Positions 9,354 to 18,533 are shown, counted from the stretch's first letter. The stretch is 34,647 nucleotides of DNA from Desulfovirgula thermocuniculi DSM 16036 (GCF_000429345.1 NZ_AUBR01000037.1:1-34647), one strand, 5' to 3'. Numbers and translations are program-made. The notes: a model not told the origin generated them from the sequence alone.

Positions 9354-9478
9354 TTTAAGTAAAAATCTTTCGCCCAAAAGTACGTAATCCCTTCTCCCCG
9401 AATGAGGAAAAAGGTCTTAGCTTTAATTGTCTTCTAGTTCACGGCACCACCAGGCAATCTTCCATAAGGCAGACTTCC

Positions 9479-10567
9479 TCACCGCCACCTGTCCTTCCCA
9501 CGAGCATTGTGCTTTTCCCCTTCCTTAGCCAGCGCGAGAAAAACCTTTTTCAACCGGCATTCCACCTGATAAATTTCCTCAACCCTTCTCGCATAAGCAT
9601 ACGCTCGGGCAGGACACCCGCCACCGCACAAATGTTTTTGCGGGCAACGATGGCAAGAGTCTATTCCTGCGCTGGAAAGAATACTCTCTACAGAGGCAAG
9701 CCTGCCCAAAGAAAGGCCTTTTGCCGTCACGCGACCGAGGTAAAATTCCTCCAGGCCGCACAGGGAAGCGCAAGGGTATAAGCTCCCATCGGGCATAACT
9801 GCCAGGGACTGCCCGGCTGCGGCATGGCAGCTATATTCCCGCGAGAAGCCCCTTGCCATTAAAAGCCTGATCCTCTCCACCTCCCGAAAGCGCACGAGCG
9901 GCCCGCCCAGCTTCACTATTTCTTCCGCCCGCCTAAAGGCACTTCTTACATTTTGTTCCAGCAACTCTGGATTCGGAGGTTTCACTTCCTTAGACCTACC
10001 CCTGCCCAAAGGACGCAAGAGGTCCAGGGACAACCCGTAAACGTTTCCTAAGTAGGAAGCCAGTTCAACCAGGCGGCCCAATGTAGAAACGCTCCTTTCC
10101 GTCAGCACCGCCGTCAACCCCACTTTAATTCCTTCCGCCGCCAGGTTCTGCAGCCCATTTATTACCGCCAACGTAGAGCCCCCGCCACCGGCAAAAGGGC
10201 GGGTTAAATCGTTTACCTCCGGCGGTCCATCCAGGCTCACCCCCAAGGCCAAGCCCAGGGCTTTTATTTTTCGGGCCATCGAAGAGGTAATCAAGGTAGC
10301 GTTGGTCTGCAGCTGGACGGCTGCCGGCAGGCGGCGCTCCCGGATGTAGCGCACGGCCATTTCCACCAGCGGCCAGTTTAACAGAGGTTCCCCGCCGGTA
10401 AACTGCACTTTGAAGTATTTGCTGCGGGACGCAACGAAATCAATGGCCTGGCGGGCCACCTCCCAGCTCATGTATTCTTTCTTTTCGCCCCCTTGCGCAT
10501 AGCAATAGAGGCAACGCAGGTTGCAGTCCAGGGTAACCATGAGCACAAGGCTTCGGATCTCTCCCAT
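9479..10567 (-). CDS. Radical SAM/SPASM domain enzyme
   Basis: A 362-residue radical SAM protein. The cluster-binding motif C-x3-C-x2-C is at C15, C19 and C22 (TLDCNLRCLYCYAQ), followed by the SAM-contacting FTGGEPLLN. The C-terminal third has a SPASM-type set of cysteines (DGSLYPCASLCG and CHRCPQKHLCGGGCPARAY) expected to hold extra 4Fe-4S clusters. The start is the ATG at 10567, whose A is the last base of the cobN copy 2 stop (TAATG), so the two are translationally coupled. SPASM enzymes mature peptides (anSME type) or modify tetrapyrroles (AhbC, AhbD, NirJ in heme synthesis). The tight coupling to a chelatase large subunit favours a tetrapyrrole substrate, but that is inferred; peptide modification cannot be excluded. 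Confidence 0.85.
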   Translation of the reverse strand: MGEIRSLVLMVTLDCNLRCLYCYAQGGEKKEYMSWEVARQAIDFVASRSKYFKVQFTGGEPLLNWPLVEMAVRYIRERRLPAAVQLQTNATLITSSMARKIKALGLALGVSLDGPPEVNDLTRPFAGGGGSTLAVINGLQNLAAEGIKVGLTAVLTERSVSTLGRLVELASYLGNVYGLSLDLLRPLGRGRSKEVKPPNPELLEQNVRSAFRRAEEIVKLGGPLVRFREVERIRLLMARGFSREYSCHAAAGQSLAVMPDGSLYPCASLCGLEEFYLGRVTAKGLSLGRLASVESILSSAGIDSCHRCPQKHLCGGGCPARAYAYARRVEEIYQVECRLKKVFLALAKEGEKHNARGKDRWR

Positions 10568-13500
10568 TACTCCGTTCTGGCCTCCAGCTCCGCTTCTATC
10601 TCCAGGTAAAGCTCTTTTAAAGCCTCGCTCATTTCCGGCGGTGCCTCCCACATACCCCTTTCGGCAGCTTCTAAAAGGTGCTCCACAATGTTTTTCAAGG
10701 CCCAGGGGTTTACCTCCTTAAACCACTCCTGCATGGAGGAATCCAGGGCATACTTTTGGGCCAGGGCTTCGTATAACCAGTCATCCAGCACTTCTGCCGT
10801 GGCATCCCAGCCAAAAGCCACCTCCACTAAATGAGAGAGATCCCCTGCCCCTTTATACCCGTGACGCTTCATGCTCTCTATCCACTTTGGATTGAGTACA
10901 CGGGCCCGAAAAATGTGCCTGGTTTCCTCTTTCAGGGTGCGCATTTTCACCCTGTTAGGGTCGGAGCTGTCGCCGCTAAAAGAAAGGGGCAACTCCCCCT
11001 TTACGGCCTTTACTGCGACCACCATACCGCCGTGGTAGGAGTAAAAGTCATCGCTATCGTACATGTCAATCTCGCGGCTGTCCTCGTTTTTCACCGTGGC
11101 CTCCACGGTAGCCAGGCGGCGGCGAAAGGCATGACGTGCCTCCCGGCCGTACACCCGGCGGCTGTAGGCATACCCTCCCCAGGTAAGGTAAGCTCCAGCC
11201 AGATCCCTTTCGTCCTTCCAGTTCTTGGCGGTTATGAGGTTGCTCACTCCTGCCCCGTAACAACCGGGCTTATCGCTGAAAACGCGCCACAGGGCCTCCT
11301 CCCGGGCCTCGTTAAGGCTCATCCCCGCCGCCACTTTTTCTGCAATTTCGGCGCGCACGTGGGCCGCCACGAAATTCAGCTCATCCGGCTCGTCTAGATT
11401 GGCCACCATTTCCACTGCCTGGTCAATTAGCTGAATAACATTGAAAAAGGCGTCACGGAACATGCCGCTAGCCCGGATGGTAATGTCAATCCTGGGCCGC
11501 CCCAGCTCATCCAGGGGAATTACCTCCAGCCCTTTCACCCGCCCGCTCCTTTCTTCCCAGACAGGCCGCACTCCCAGGAGGTAAAGGGCCTGGGCCACAT
11601 CCTCCCCGCCCGTACGCATATTAGCGGTGGCCCAGACGATTAGGCCCACGCTGCGGGGGTAGTCTCCTCTTTCTTTCCGGTAGCGTTGCAGCAGGGCCTC
11701 CGCCAGAGCCTTCCCCACCTCCCAGGCAGCTCGGCTGGGAACGGCCTGGGGGTCAACAGAATAAAAGTTGCGGCCCGTAGGAAGAATGTCGGCCATTCCC
11801 CTCGTAGGAGCACCGGAGGGACCGGGCGGCACAAAGCCTCCCGCCAGGGCCACCAGACAACTTTCCAGCTCCTGCTCCGTGGCTTTCAAAGCTGGCACAA
11901 GGCTGTGGCCTATGTAATGGATCACACGGCTTACCTCTTCATCTCCTTTGCCTAGAGTAGACTTAACAACGGCATGGGCCTGCTCGGGATCGTAACCGGT
12001 CTCTGCAAAGTTTCTTATGAGCCCTCGGGAAACTTGCTCGATTTTTTCCAGGACCTCTCCGTAAGTACACCCGGCAGTGGGGTCAAAACGGCCGGGGCTG
12101 GAAATCAACTGATGGTAGTCGTACCCCAAGCTGCGGGCCAGGCACTCACGCAGGGAGGGCACCGGGCCGTTTGCCAGGCGCGTGAGGGATAAAAGCATTT
12201 CTACCAGAGCTTCCCCCTCCGGCGGCTGGCCCAGGATATGGAGGCCATCGCGGATGAGGGTATCCTTGATCTCGTAAACATAAGAATGAAGCCGCTCTAT
12301 AAACCCGTCCCAGTCTTTCTCGGCTTCTTCCCTGGTCAGGTTCAGGTCGCAGTCTAACTTAAGATGTACAATCTTTTCCCAAATCTGCTGACAAATAATG
12401 GGTATTTTAGTGGGATCCATCACCTTTGCCTCGTGGTATTCCTTAAAAAGCGGTTCCAACTCGGCCAGTCCTTCATAAGTACCGGCCCTGGTCATTACCG
12501 GCACCAGGTGGTCTACAATGCAGGCATGGGACCGGCGCTTGGCCTGCGTCCCTTCACCGGGGTTATTGATAATGTAGGGGTAAACATGGGGCAGGTCAAA
12601 TAAGGCGAGATCGGGGAAACAGGAAGAAGAAAGCCCTACCCCCTTGCCAGGAAGCCATTCCAGGGAGCCGTGCTTGCCGATATGAAAAACAATATCCGCC
12701 TTAAACTCCTCCCTCAGCCAGCGGTAGAAAGCCAAGTAATGGTGGGGTGGGGAGAGATCGGGGCTGTGGTAGATTTTCGCCGGGTCCTCCAGAAAGCCCC
12801 GTGGCGGCTGGAGGCCCAAAAAAACGTTGCCCAGGAAAATGCCTGGTATGAGGAGCTTCTGGCCGTACACAAAAACCTCTCCCGGAGGCTCCTTCCAGTC
12901 CCGTCTTAAGGGCTCCTTTACCTGGTCCGGGAAGGAATTAAACCACTGCCGGTAAGTGGTGCCCTCCACCCAGGCCACGGCCCGGCGTTCCAGTTCCCGC
13001 GGGTCCAACCAGCCCCGCTCGTTGGTCAGGCCAGAGAGGACCCTTTCCATGAGCTCTGCCCCGCTGGAAGGCAAATTTTCCACCGGGTAGCCAGCTTCTT
13101 GCATCTTTACCAGCAGGCGGTGGACGCTCTCCGGAGTGTCCAGGCCAAAGGCGTTCCCAATGCGGTCGTTGCGCGGAGGATAGTTGTGCAAGATAATGGC
13201 CACCTTCTTTTCGCGGTTGGGTTTGCGCCTCAAAGTCGCCCAGCGCAGGGCCAGAGAAGCCACCTTCCTCGCCCGTTCGGCTATTGGCTCGTACCTGACC
13301 AGGCCGGCCCCGGTAAGAGGATCTCTTTCTCCCTCTTCCCTGGTGGCTACCGGCACGGTTATGAGGGCACCGTCAAACTCCGGCAGGGCCACGCTCATGA
13401 CCACATCCAGCGGTCCCAGGCCCTGGGGGCTTTCCTCCCACTCCCGGCGGGAATTTAAGGAAAGAATGACTTTAATCACGGGCACGCCCAAGCGGCGGTA

Positions 13501-14322
13501 GAGGTCCTTTTCCTCCAACCGCCCAAAGGTTGGCGTGGCCATGGTCTGGGCAAACATCAGGGTATTGAGCACCACATCCACCACCGGCCGGCCGTTCCGG
13601 TAAAAGTAATTTTCCACCACCCAGGCAATGCCCCGGCTGCCCAACTCGTCATTGCGCGTGGCGTAAAGGAAAACGGGAAGGGCCACCCCTCCCAGCTCCT
13701 CCACCTGCCTGATTAGTTCCTCAACAAAGCCGGTATTGCCCGCTACCCAGTAGCTCTGGTAAAAGAGGATGCCCACTACAGGCTTTCCCTCACCCAATCT
13801 GGTGGCCAGGTATTCAGCCACATCCGTTCCCGGGTAATTGGGATGGTAAAAGCCCTCCCAGGGCAACGGGCGCGGCTCTTCCACGGGCAGCTCCCGGCCA
13901 CCAAAGCGGCTGGCCGCCCAGAGGAGCAGGCGCCGGTAATTGTCCCTGCCGCCGTAGCTCACAAAAAGCCGCACCAGATGGTAATCCTCCTCAGAAAGAT
14001 GGCTTAACTGTCTCTGCTCCTCCCCTTCCTCCCCAGCGGAAGGTATGATGGCCAGGGGAATATCCCGTTCCCTGGCCAGAACGGCCAAACGCCTGCTTCC
14101 CGGCAGCGATTCTACCCCGCCCATGGTACGCAGGAGCAGGAAATGGCACTCTGATGCCTCGGCAACCAGCTCCTCTTCCTTTCCTGGGTCGCTAACCTCC
14201 CTCTTGGCAAAAGCCCTTGCTTCGACGATGGGTCCAAACTCCTTGCGAAGGGATGCCAGCGCCGCGGCCAGAACACCCAGCTCCCCCTCTATGGCCGTGT
14301 AAAACAGCACCTTAATGGGCAC
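10567..14322 (-). CDS. cobN: CobN/BchH-like class I chelatase large subunit, copy 2
   Basis: A 1251-residue CobN/BchH homologue, clearly paralogous to copy 1 but divergent. Shared motifs are HIGKHGSLEWLPGKGVGLS, ILPTGRNFYSVDP, LDELGRPRIDITIRASGMFRD and LNPKWIESMKRHGYKGAGD. It has DSDDFYSYHGGM, the usual form in CobN, where copy 1 has three cysteines, and it lacks the C-x4-C-x4-C insert. The start is the GTG at 14322, eight bases after AAGGAG; a GTG three codons upstream is possible. It overlaps the tail of the btuD remnant by 11 bases and its stop overlaps the radical SAM start. Position behind a btuFCD-type importer suggests it once worked on an imported corrinoid or porphyrin. CobN relatives linked to import operons, such as HmuS in Bacteroidetes, have been connected with metal removal from heme. 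Confidence 0.88.
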   Translation of the reverse strand: MPIKVLFYTAIEGELGVLAAALASLRKEFGPIVEARAFAKREVSDPGKEEELVAEASECHFLLLRTMGGVESLPGSRRLAVLARERDIPLAIIPSAGEEGEEQRQLSHLSEEDYHLVRLFVSYGGRDNYRRLLLWAASRFGGRELPVEEPRPLPWEGFYHPNYPGTDVAEYLATRLGEGKPVVGILFYQSYWVAGNTGFVEELIRQVEELGGVALPVFLYATRNDELGSRGIAWVVENYFYRNGRPVVDVVLNTLMFAQTMATPTFGRLEEKDLYRRLGVPVIKVILSLNSRREWEESPQGLGPLDVVMSVALPEFDGALITVPVATREEGERDPLTGAGLVRYEPIAERARKVASLALRWATLRRKPNREKKVAIILHNYPPRNDRIGNAFGLDTPESVHRLLVKMQEAGYPVENLPSSGAELMERVLSGLTNERGWLDPRELERRAVAWVEGTTYRQWFNSFPDQVKEPLRRDWKEPPGEVFVYGQKLLIPGIFLGNVFLGLQPPRGFLEDPAKIYHSPDLSPPHHYLAFYRWLREEFKADIVFHIGKHGSLEWLPGKGVGLSSSCFPDLALFDLPHVYPYIINNPGEGTQAKRRSHACIVDHLVPVMTRAGTYEGLAELEPLFKEYHEAKVMDPTKIPIICQQIWEKIVHLKLDCDLNLTREEAEKDWDGFIERLHSYVYEIKDTLIRDGLHILGQPPEGEALVEMLLSLTRLANGPVPSLRECLARSLGYDYHQLISSPGRFDPTAGCTYGEVLEKIEQVSRGLIRNFAETGYDPEQAHAVVKSTLGKGDEEVSRVIHYIGHSLVPALKATEQELESCLVALAGGFVPPGPSGAPTRGMADILPTGRNFYSVDPQAVPSRAAWEVGKALAEALLQRYRKERGDYPRSVGLIVWATANMRTGGEDVAQALYLLGVRPVWEERSGRVKGLEVIPLDELGRPRIDITIRASGMFRDAFFNVIQLIDQAVEMVANLDEPDELNFVAAHVRAEIAEKVAAGMSLNEAREEALWRVFSDKPGCYGAGVSNLITAKNWKDERDLAGAYLTWGGYAYSRRVYGREARHAFRRRLATVEATVKNEDSREIDMYDSDDFYSYHGGMVVAVKAVKGELPLSFSGDSSDPNRVKMRTLKEETRHIFRARVLNPKWIESMKRHGYKGAGDLSHLVEVAFGWDATAEVLDDWLYEALAQKYALDSSMQEWFKEVNPWALKNIVEHLLEAAERGMWEAPPEMSEALKELYLEIEAELEARTE

Positions 14323-15574
14323 AGACCTCACTCCTTTCCAATAGCGCGCTTAAGTTCTGGGCCAGTTCTTCCAGGCTCCGGCAGTAAACCTGCCTGCTGC
14401 TATTGCCACCGTACAGACCCCTTGCCTCCTCCCGGGACCGCAGGCTAAAGACCGGCTTTCCCTGTGAAATAGCCTTTTGCACCAGCTCCACATTGCGCCT
14501 GTTCAACCGGCCCACGGGAAAGTCAGCTTCCACCACACAAGGAATTTTTTCCATAATCTCCGTCGCCCGTAGGAAAGCGCGGGCGCCAATTTCTTCAAAG
14601 GGCTTCTCGCCGATCACGGTGCTCCCCACCGCCCTCGCTACATGAAAGTCCACGTCGTTTTCGTGGATGATGCCCGTGGCCAGGCCTAAACCCCTTTTGC
14701 TCAGCAGGCGGTAAAGGGCGGAGCCGCTTCCCGCTCCCGCCACCACATACACCTGCGGTTGTCCCCCGTTGTTGAGTTCAATCCCACCCAAGCAGTGGCA
14801 GTAACTACGCCAGCTAAGGCGCTGGCCACCGTAATGATGGCCACGCGTAAGGAATACACGTTTACCCCCATGCTCCGGGCGTAATCCTCTCCCAGCAAAA
14901 GGGCGTTCAAGGGCTTAATCAGTAAAAAAGAAGAAGTTAACATAAGGAAGGGTTAGGGCCCCCAGGGCTGCCAGCTCTTCGCGGGTAAACCCGGAAAAAC
15001 TGCCCAGCGTCCAGAGGACAAAGCCGTGCACCCTTTCCTTTTCTGCTAGGGCAATTAAGATACTGCTCACCGCGCTGCAAAGATAACCCATCATGAGGCC
15101 AATGACCAGCAGAGTGACTACATTCTTCATGCGGGCGGCCACGGCCAGGACAATAACCATTACCCCCAGGGCACCAAGAAAAGCCGCTACGCTTAAGACG
15201 AGAGGGTGAAGAGGCACTCCCCGGTAAAAACCCGTGAGCATTACAAGCCCTACCAGGAGGGTGGCCCCGGAAGAAATGCCCAGCACATAAGGGCCCACAA
15301 TGGGATTTCGGAAGAACACCTGCAGGAGAAGGCCGGCTGTGGCCAGGGCCGCCCCTCCAAAGAGTGTGGCCAAGGAGCGAGGCAACCGAATCTGCCAGAT
15401 TACTGTCTGGAAGGTGGCATCCTGCACGGGTCGATGCAAAACAAGGCGCACCACTTCCCCAAAGGGTACGGGTACGGGCCCCAGACTTAAGTTCAGCAAC
15501 AACAGTAGCCCCGCCGCAAAGGCAAAGGTGAGGATAAGAACGGTGTGGCGGCCGTATTTTGCCGGCACCACCAC
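14312..15574 (-). pseudogene. btuC: btuC/btuD remnant: frameshifted corrinoid ABC permease fused by deletion to the ATPase tail
   Basis: Three reading frames contribute. From the GTG at 15574 (preceded by GGGGGGAG) the first 210 or so residues are a BtuC/FecCD-type permease (LPRSLATLFGGAALATAGLLLQ, GILSS-like GISSGATLL). Around 14920-14940, in a T-rich run, the frame shifts by one base and the permease continues as [22 protein letters not shown]. It breaks off after TATAWVG near 14790. Without any stop or start the sequence continues in another frame as the C-terminal extension of a BtuD-type ATPase ([21 protein letters not shown]). The permease C terminus and the whole nucleotide-binding domain are missing, about 1 kb expected from family lengths. 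The importer cannot work as written. Confidence 0.82.
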
Positions 15575-15592
15575 TATTCTCCCCCCGTGCAC

Positions 15593-16718
15593 CTATTTTT
15601 CCGGCAATGGCATAAAGTGCCTAGCATTGTAACCCCCCCAAATGCGTGGGTAAAAGAGGGCCGCTAGGTCCTCAATTTGCTCGTGGGCTTTTTCTATAGA
15701 CTGCCAGTACCCAGGGCCGGACGCACCAAACTTTCCTTTCTCTTACCGGCTTGGTTTCTACCAACACAGGAGCCTGCTCAACCAGCTTGGTCAGTGAAGA
15801 GATACCGGTGGACTCGGGACTATAGGGGATGACCCAAACGTCTGCTTCCTTAGCGCGGGCCTAAAACTCCTCCAGGGCGATGTTCACGCTGCCCATGCTG
15901 GAACCCCCCAGGTCTTTAAACACATACTCGCCGCCGGCCATTTCAATCATTTTGGCCGCATAGGAATTCCCGGCAGGCACGTAGACCTTGCCTTTTAAAA
16001 TGCTTCCCCAGACCACTTTGGGCTTGGGACCCCCGGGCACCTTTTGGGCCACCTCCTCCACTTTGGCCACCACTTGGCGGAAGTAGTCCTCTGCTTCCTT
16101 TTCTCTGTTAAAGAAGCTCGCCAAAAACTTTACCCATTCAACCCGGCCCAAGGGATGGGTTTCCAGCCACTCATTGTTAACCGCATAGGTAATCCCTAGC
16201 TCTCCCAGCTTTTGGGCAAACTCCGTCCCACCCATGGTACGCGTATAGGTAAAGACCACTTCTGGGGAAAGGGCCCTAATTTTCTCGTAGTCCGGAGCAC
16301 TAATCTTGCCCACAAAATGCACTCTGCCTTCTTCCATGGCCTTCCTTACCTCTTCAATGTGCCAGTCTCCTTTATCGGAAGTTACCCCTACCATTTTGTC
16401 CAGCACCCCTAAGGGCTGCAAAAGGGCAGCCTGGGTGGTGGAATCCAAGATCACCCTCTCCACAGGGGTATAAATGACCGGCAAGCCACTAAAGCCTGCG
16501 GGAGGCGTGGCACCCCGGGGTACTAAAAGTAGGGCGCGGCCTTCGCCATCGACAACCTTTTTGCAACCTCCGGGCAAGTTCTCGAGGGAAAAACCTGTAG
16601 CATACTGAAGGGCCACTTTCTCCCCGGAGGAGGAAGCCTCCTTTTTAGCACAACCAATTGTAACCAACACCACTAACGCCAAAACAAGAGCCAAAAGCAT
16701 AGGAAAGTTTTTCCGCAT
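15593..16718 (-). pseudogene. btuF: btuF-type corrinoid-binding lipoprotein, broken by a stop codon and a frameshift
   Basis: The gene starts well (ATG at 16718 behind AAGGAGGT). It has a lipoprotein signal with lipobox VTIGC and a typical BtuF/FepB-like periplasmic-binding fold: VGVTSDKGDWHIEE, ALSPEVVFTYTRTMGG, GNSYAAKMIEMAGGEYVFKDLGG. After VNIALEEF the codon TAG appears (15861-15863), where relatives usually have tyrosine. The same frame continues for 46 sense codons (ARAKEADVWVIPYSPEST...), then a one-base shift near 15700-15722 is needed to reach the true C terminus (WYWQSIEKAHEQIEDLAALF ... FMPLPEK, stop at 15593). Two independent lesions make a sequencing error an unlikely sole cause. 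It was the first gene of a btuFCD importer placed behind a DUF3842 gene and a cobalamin riboswitch. Confidence 0.85.
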
Positions 16719-16742
16719 CTTCTAACCTCCTTAAATAACTAA

Positions 16743-16785
16743 GAACCACGAAAATCCCCTTTGCTTCGGGGGGACCTTCGTGGTC
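16743..16785 (-). promoter_or_regulatory. Leader hairpin, family copy c (before btuF)
   Basis: Arms on the minus strand are CCACGAAGG and TTTTCGTGG (16745-16752 with 16777-16784 and beyond), closing a CCCC/GGGG helix. Two of the pairs are G-T, allowed only in RNA transcribed from the minus strand. It lies 26 bases before the btuF start and 58 bases after the DUF3842 stop. Confidence 0.7.
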
Positions 16786-16843
16786 GCCGTTTACCCGCAG
16801 CCAAAAATGGCAGGAGAGTTACAGTTGCCGCAGCAAAACTTAA

Positions 16844-17302
16844 TCAGACTTCGTAAGGCACCTCGGAAGGTGAAGCAATCTCTACCTTATCTGCCGCCAG
16901 GGACTTTACCTTTTCCACCATCAGGTCAATTAAGTGGGGCAAAGGCTCGTCTATCACGCCCACTACCTCTACGTTGGAGCGGTTGAGGTGCAGGAGTATC
17001 TTTTTGGCCGGGCTTTTGGCCACCGCCTCGGCCATGGCCGGGGTGAACTCCCCCAGCATGCTGTGGGCCACGAGCACGGCCACGGTACCTAAAATAACGT
17101 CTACCCGGGGGGCGTTCCAAACAATGGCGTTTTCCCCCGTCGCCGCTTCGTCGGCGCCGGCCTTTAGCATGGCCATGGAAGCTATGGAATTGGTCCCTAG
17201 AGCTATGATTTCTACATCTTCTTTCGGGATGGCCTTGCGCAGCTTTTCTACAATGACCCGGCCGATACCTCCGCCCTGCCCGTCAATTACCGCTACGCGC
17301 AT
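16844..17302 (-). CDS. DUF3842 family protein, copy 1 (cobalamin-riboswitch controlled)
   Basis: A 152-residue soluble protein of the DUF3842 family. The N terminus MRVAVIDGQGGGIGRVIVE is a beta-strand followed by a glycine-rich loop like that of Rossmann-fold nucleotide binders; the middle (GENAIVWNAPRVDVILG, SMLGEFTPAMAEAVAKSPAK) is the conserved family core. No membrane segment or signal is present. It is about 90 percent identical over its first 137 residues to copy 2 at 25337, and the 20 bases before the start codon are also conserved, so the two come from a duplication. The C-terminal 15 residues differ. A cobalamin riboswitch, terminator and promoter precede it. The function is unknown; context points to corrinoid or cobalt handling. 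Confidence 0.85.
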   Translation of the reverse strand: MRVAVIDGQGGGIGRVIVEKLRKAIPKEDVEIIALGTNSIASMAMLKAGADEAATGENAIVWNAPRVDVILGTVAVLVAHSMLGEFTPAMAEAVAKSPAKKILLHLNRSNVEVVGVIDEPLPHLIDLMVEKVKSLAADKVEIASPSEVPYEV

Positions 17303-17446
17303 CTTCTATCTGCCTCACAAAAGGCTTCCCCATATCAAGCTTTTCCTGCCCTCGGCATCCAGGCGCTAAAACGCCCGCAACGGCCTGTACCGTACCCACG
17401 GAAGTCAGGGGGGTAATATATGCCTTTCCCACGGGTCGGTTTTTTC

Positions 17447-17485
17447 TAAAGCAAAAGCCCCGGCCTTCCAGAGAGACCGGGGCTT
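17447..17485 (-). terminator. Intrinsic terminator acting as riboswitch expression platform
   Basis: On the minus strand AAGCCCCGG pairs with CCGGGGCTT (17477-17485 with 17455-17463), followed by TTTTGCTTT. It sits about 70 bases downstream of the B12 box and 145 bases upstream of the DUF3842 start, the usual place for a terminator controlled by the riboswitch. Confidence 0.85.
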
Positions 17486-17557
17486 GCCATGCGCCCGCAA
17501 AGATGCACAGCTCCACACCGGCACAAACCCCTGTTCCTTGGGAGGCTTAGCGTGCCG

Positions 17558-17709
17558 CACGCCCGGGCAGGTCTCCTGACTCATGGGTCATCGCCTTGCC
17601 TTTCGCCTTCCCAGACCCCAAAGGCCCAGTGGCATGTTGAAAGGCTGCTACCCATTCACAGTGGCCCCACCGTCCAGGATTCTCACCTGGTTCCCTACAC
17701 CCGGACGCG
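17558..17709 (-). ncRNA. Cobalamin riboswitch
   Basis: The minus strand carries the B12 box GAGTCAGGAGACCTGCC (17566-17582). Further 5' are the other conserved blocks: GGGAACCAGGTGAGAATCC, then GGGGCCACTGTGAATGG, and TGCCACTGGG with GGGAAGGCG. The ends form a P1 helix of ten pairs (CGCGTCCGGG at 17700-17709 with CCCGGGCGTG at 17558-17567). With the terminator downstream it is expected to switch off the DUF3842-btuF transcript when adenosylcobalamin is plentiful. Confidence 0.95.
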
Positions 17710-17742
17710 GGAGTTATGAAATTTTCAACCTTTTTGATGGGT

Positions 17743-17771
17743 ATAATATCATAATTTTTAGCGTTTGTCTA
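17743..17771 (-). promoter_or_regulatory. Sigma-A type promoter for the riboswitch transcript
   Basis: On the minus strand TAGACA (17766-17771) and TATTAT (17743-17748) are separated by exactly 17 bases. Transcription would start near 17735, about 25 bases before the riboswitch P1 helix. Confidence 0.75.
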
Positions 17772-18228
17772 GGGAAAAAAGCCTTTCTGGCAGCGTAGAG
17801 GCAGGACGTCGTGATAAAGAGGGCAAAATGGCACATCATTTGCCACCAGCCGTTGCAGCCGGCCATAAAGCTCCTTTCTCTTGCCCGGATCTTTCTCGGC
17901 AACAGCCCACCCCCCACCAGCCGGTTCTCCCCCGGGATGCTATAACCGAACCCCGCTTTTTGTTCCTCTGTCCCCGGAAATGGATCCGACGGCCCGGCAG
18001 GTTCCAACTATTCAGGCTTAGAAAAATACCGCAGTTATCGACCCCTCTGCTCTCTTCAGGCCTTCCACTGGTCTTTGGCGGCACACCAAATGGCGGTGTA
18101 CCTTTGCCTCGTCTTCCTCGAGAATGTTACCGTGTAACCTTGTGCCATTTCGCGCAAGGCCTTGCCAGCCATTGGCGCCTGGTATAAACTGAAGAAGTAC
18201 AGTAATCCAAAAAGGACAGGTGCCCAGG
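17772..18228. other. Intergenic stretch without recognisable genes
   Basis: Short open frames exist on both strands but none has a convincing ribosome binding site, codon pattern or family motif. It may be the remains of older genes, given the pseudogenes on both sides. Confidence 0.5.
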
Positions 18229-18533
18229 ATGGGCGGGTATAGTAAGACGCCCCAGTTTAAAGAATACCTGGCAGGCCACAAAAGGCGAGTCAAGGCGGAA
18301 GAAAAATTTCTCGCCGCCCGAAAAAGAGAGGCCTTGGAAAAAGCAAAGCAACTGGCGAAAGAACTACCGCTCCTCTTTCCACTGCGCCGCATTTATCTGT
18401 TTGGCTCCCTGGCCAATGGGCATTCTTTATCGCCCGTCCCTTCCAGGTAGATATGATCTTGCTGGAAGAAGCCCCATTATCCTTGAAGAGAAAAATATAC
18501 AGCCAGGGTATGATCATTTATGAGAAGCGTTAA
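18229..18533 (+). pseudogene. MNT-type nucleotidyltransferase remnant
   Basis: From the ATG at 18229 the frame gives a charged helix (HKRRVKAEEKFLAARKREALEKAK) and then RRIYLFGSLANG, the strand and GS motif of minimal nucleotidyltransferases (MNT, the antitoxin-like partner of HEPN proteins). The DxD metal motif that should follow is absent. The frame ends at 18450, but another frame continues as RPFQVDMILLEEAPLSLKRKIYSQG and ends at 18533, matching the usual C terminus. So an internal deletion of perhaps 20 codons plus a frame change has removed the catalytic core. It is one of very few plus-strand genes here. Confidence 0.65.

Noticed and set aside
15861-15863. TAG in btuF as pyrrolysine or programmed read-through
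   Set aside because: The position normally holds tyrosine and a separate frameshift follows, so simple decay is more likely.
17772-18392. Minus-strand frames at 17714-18392 as genes
   Set aside because: Several overlapping short frames of similar length, none with a recognisable motif or start signal; part is antisense to the MNT remnant.
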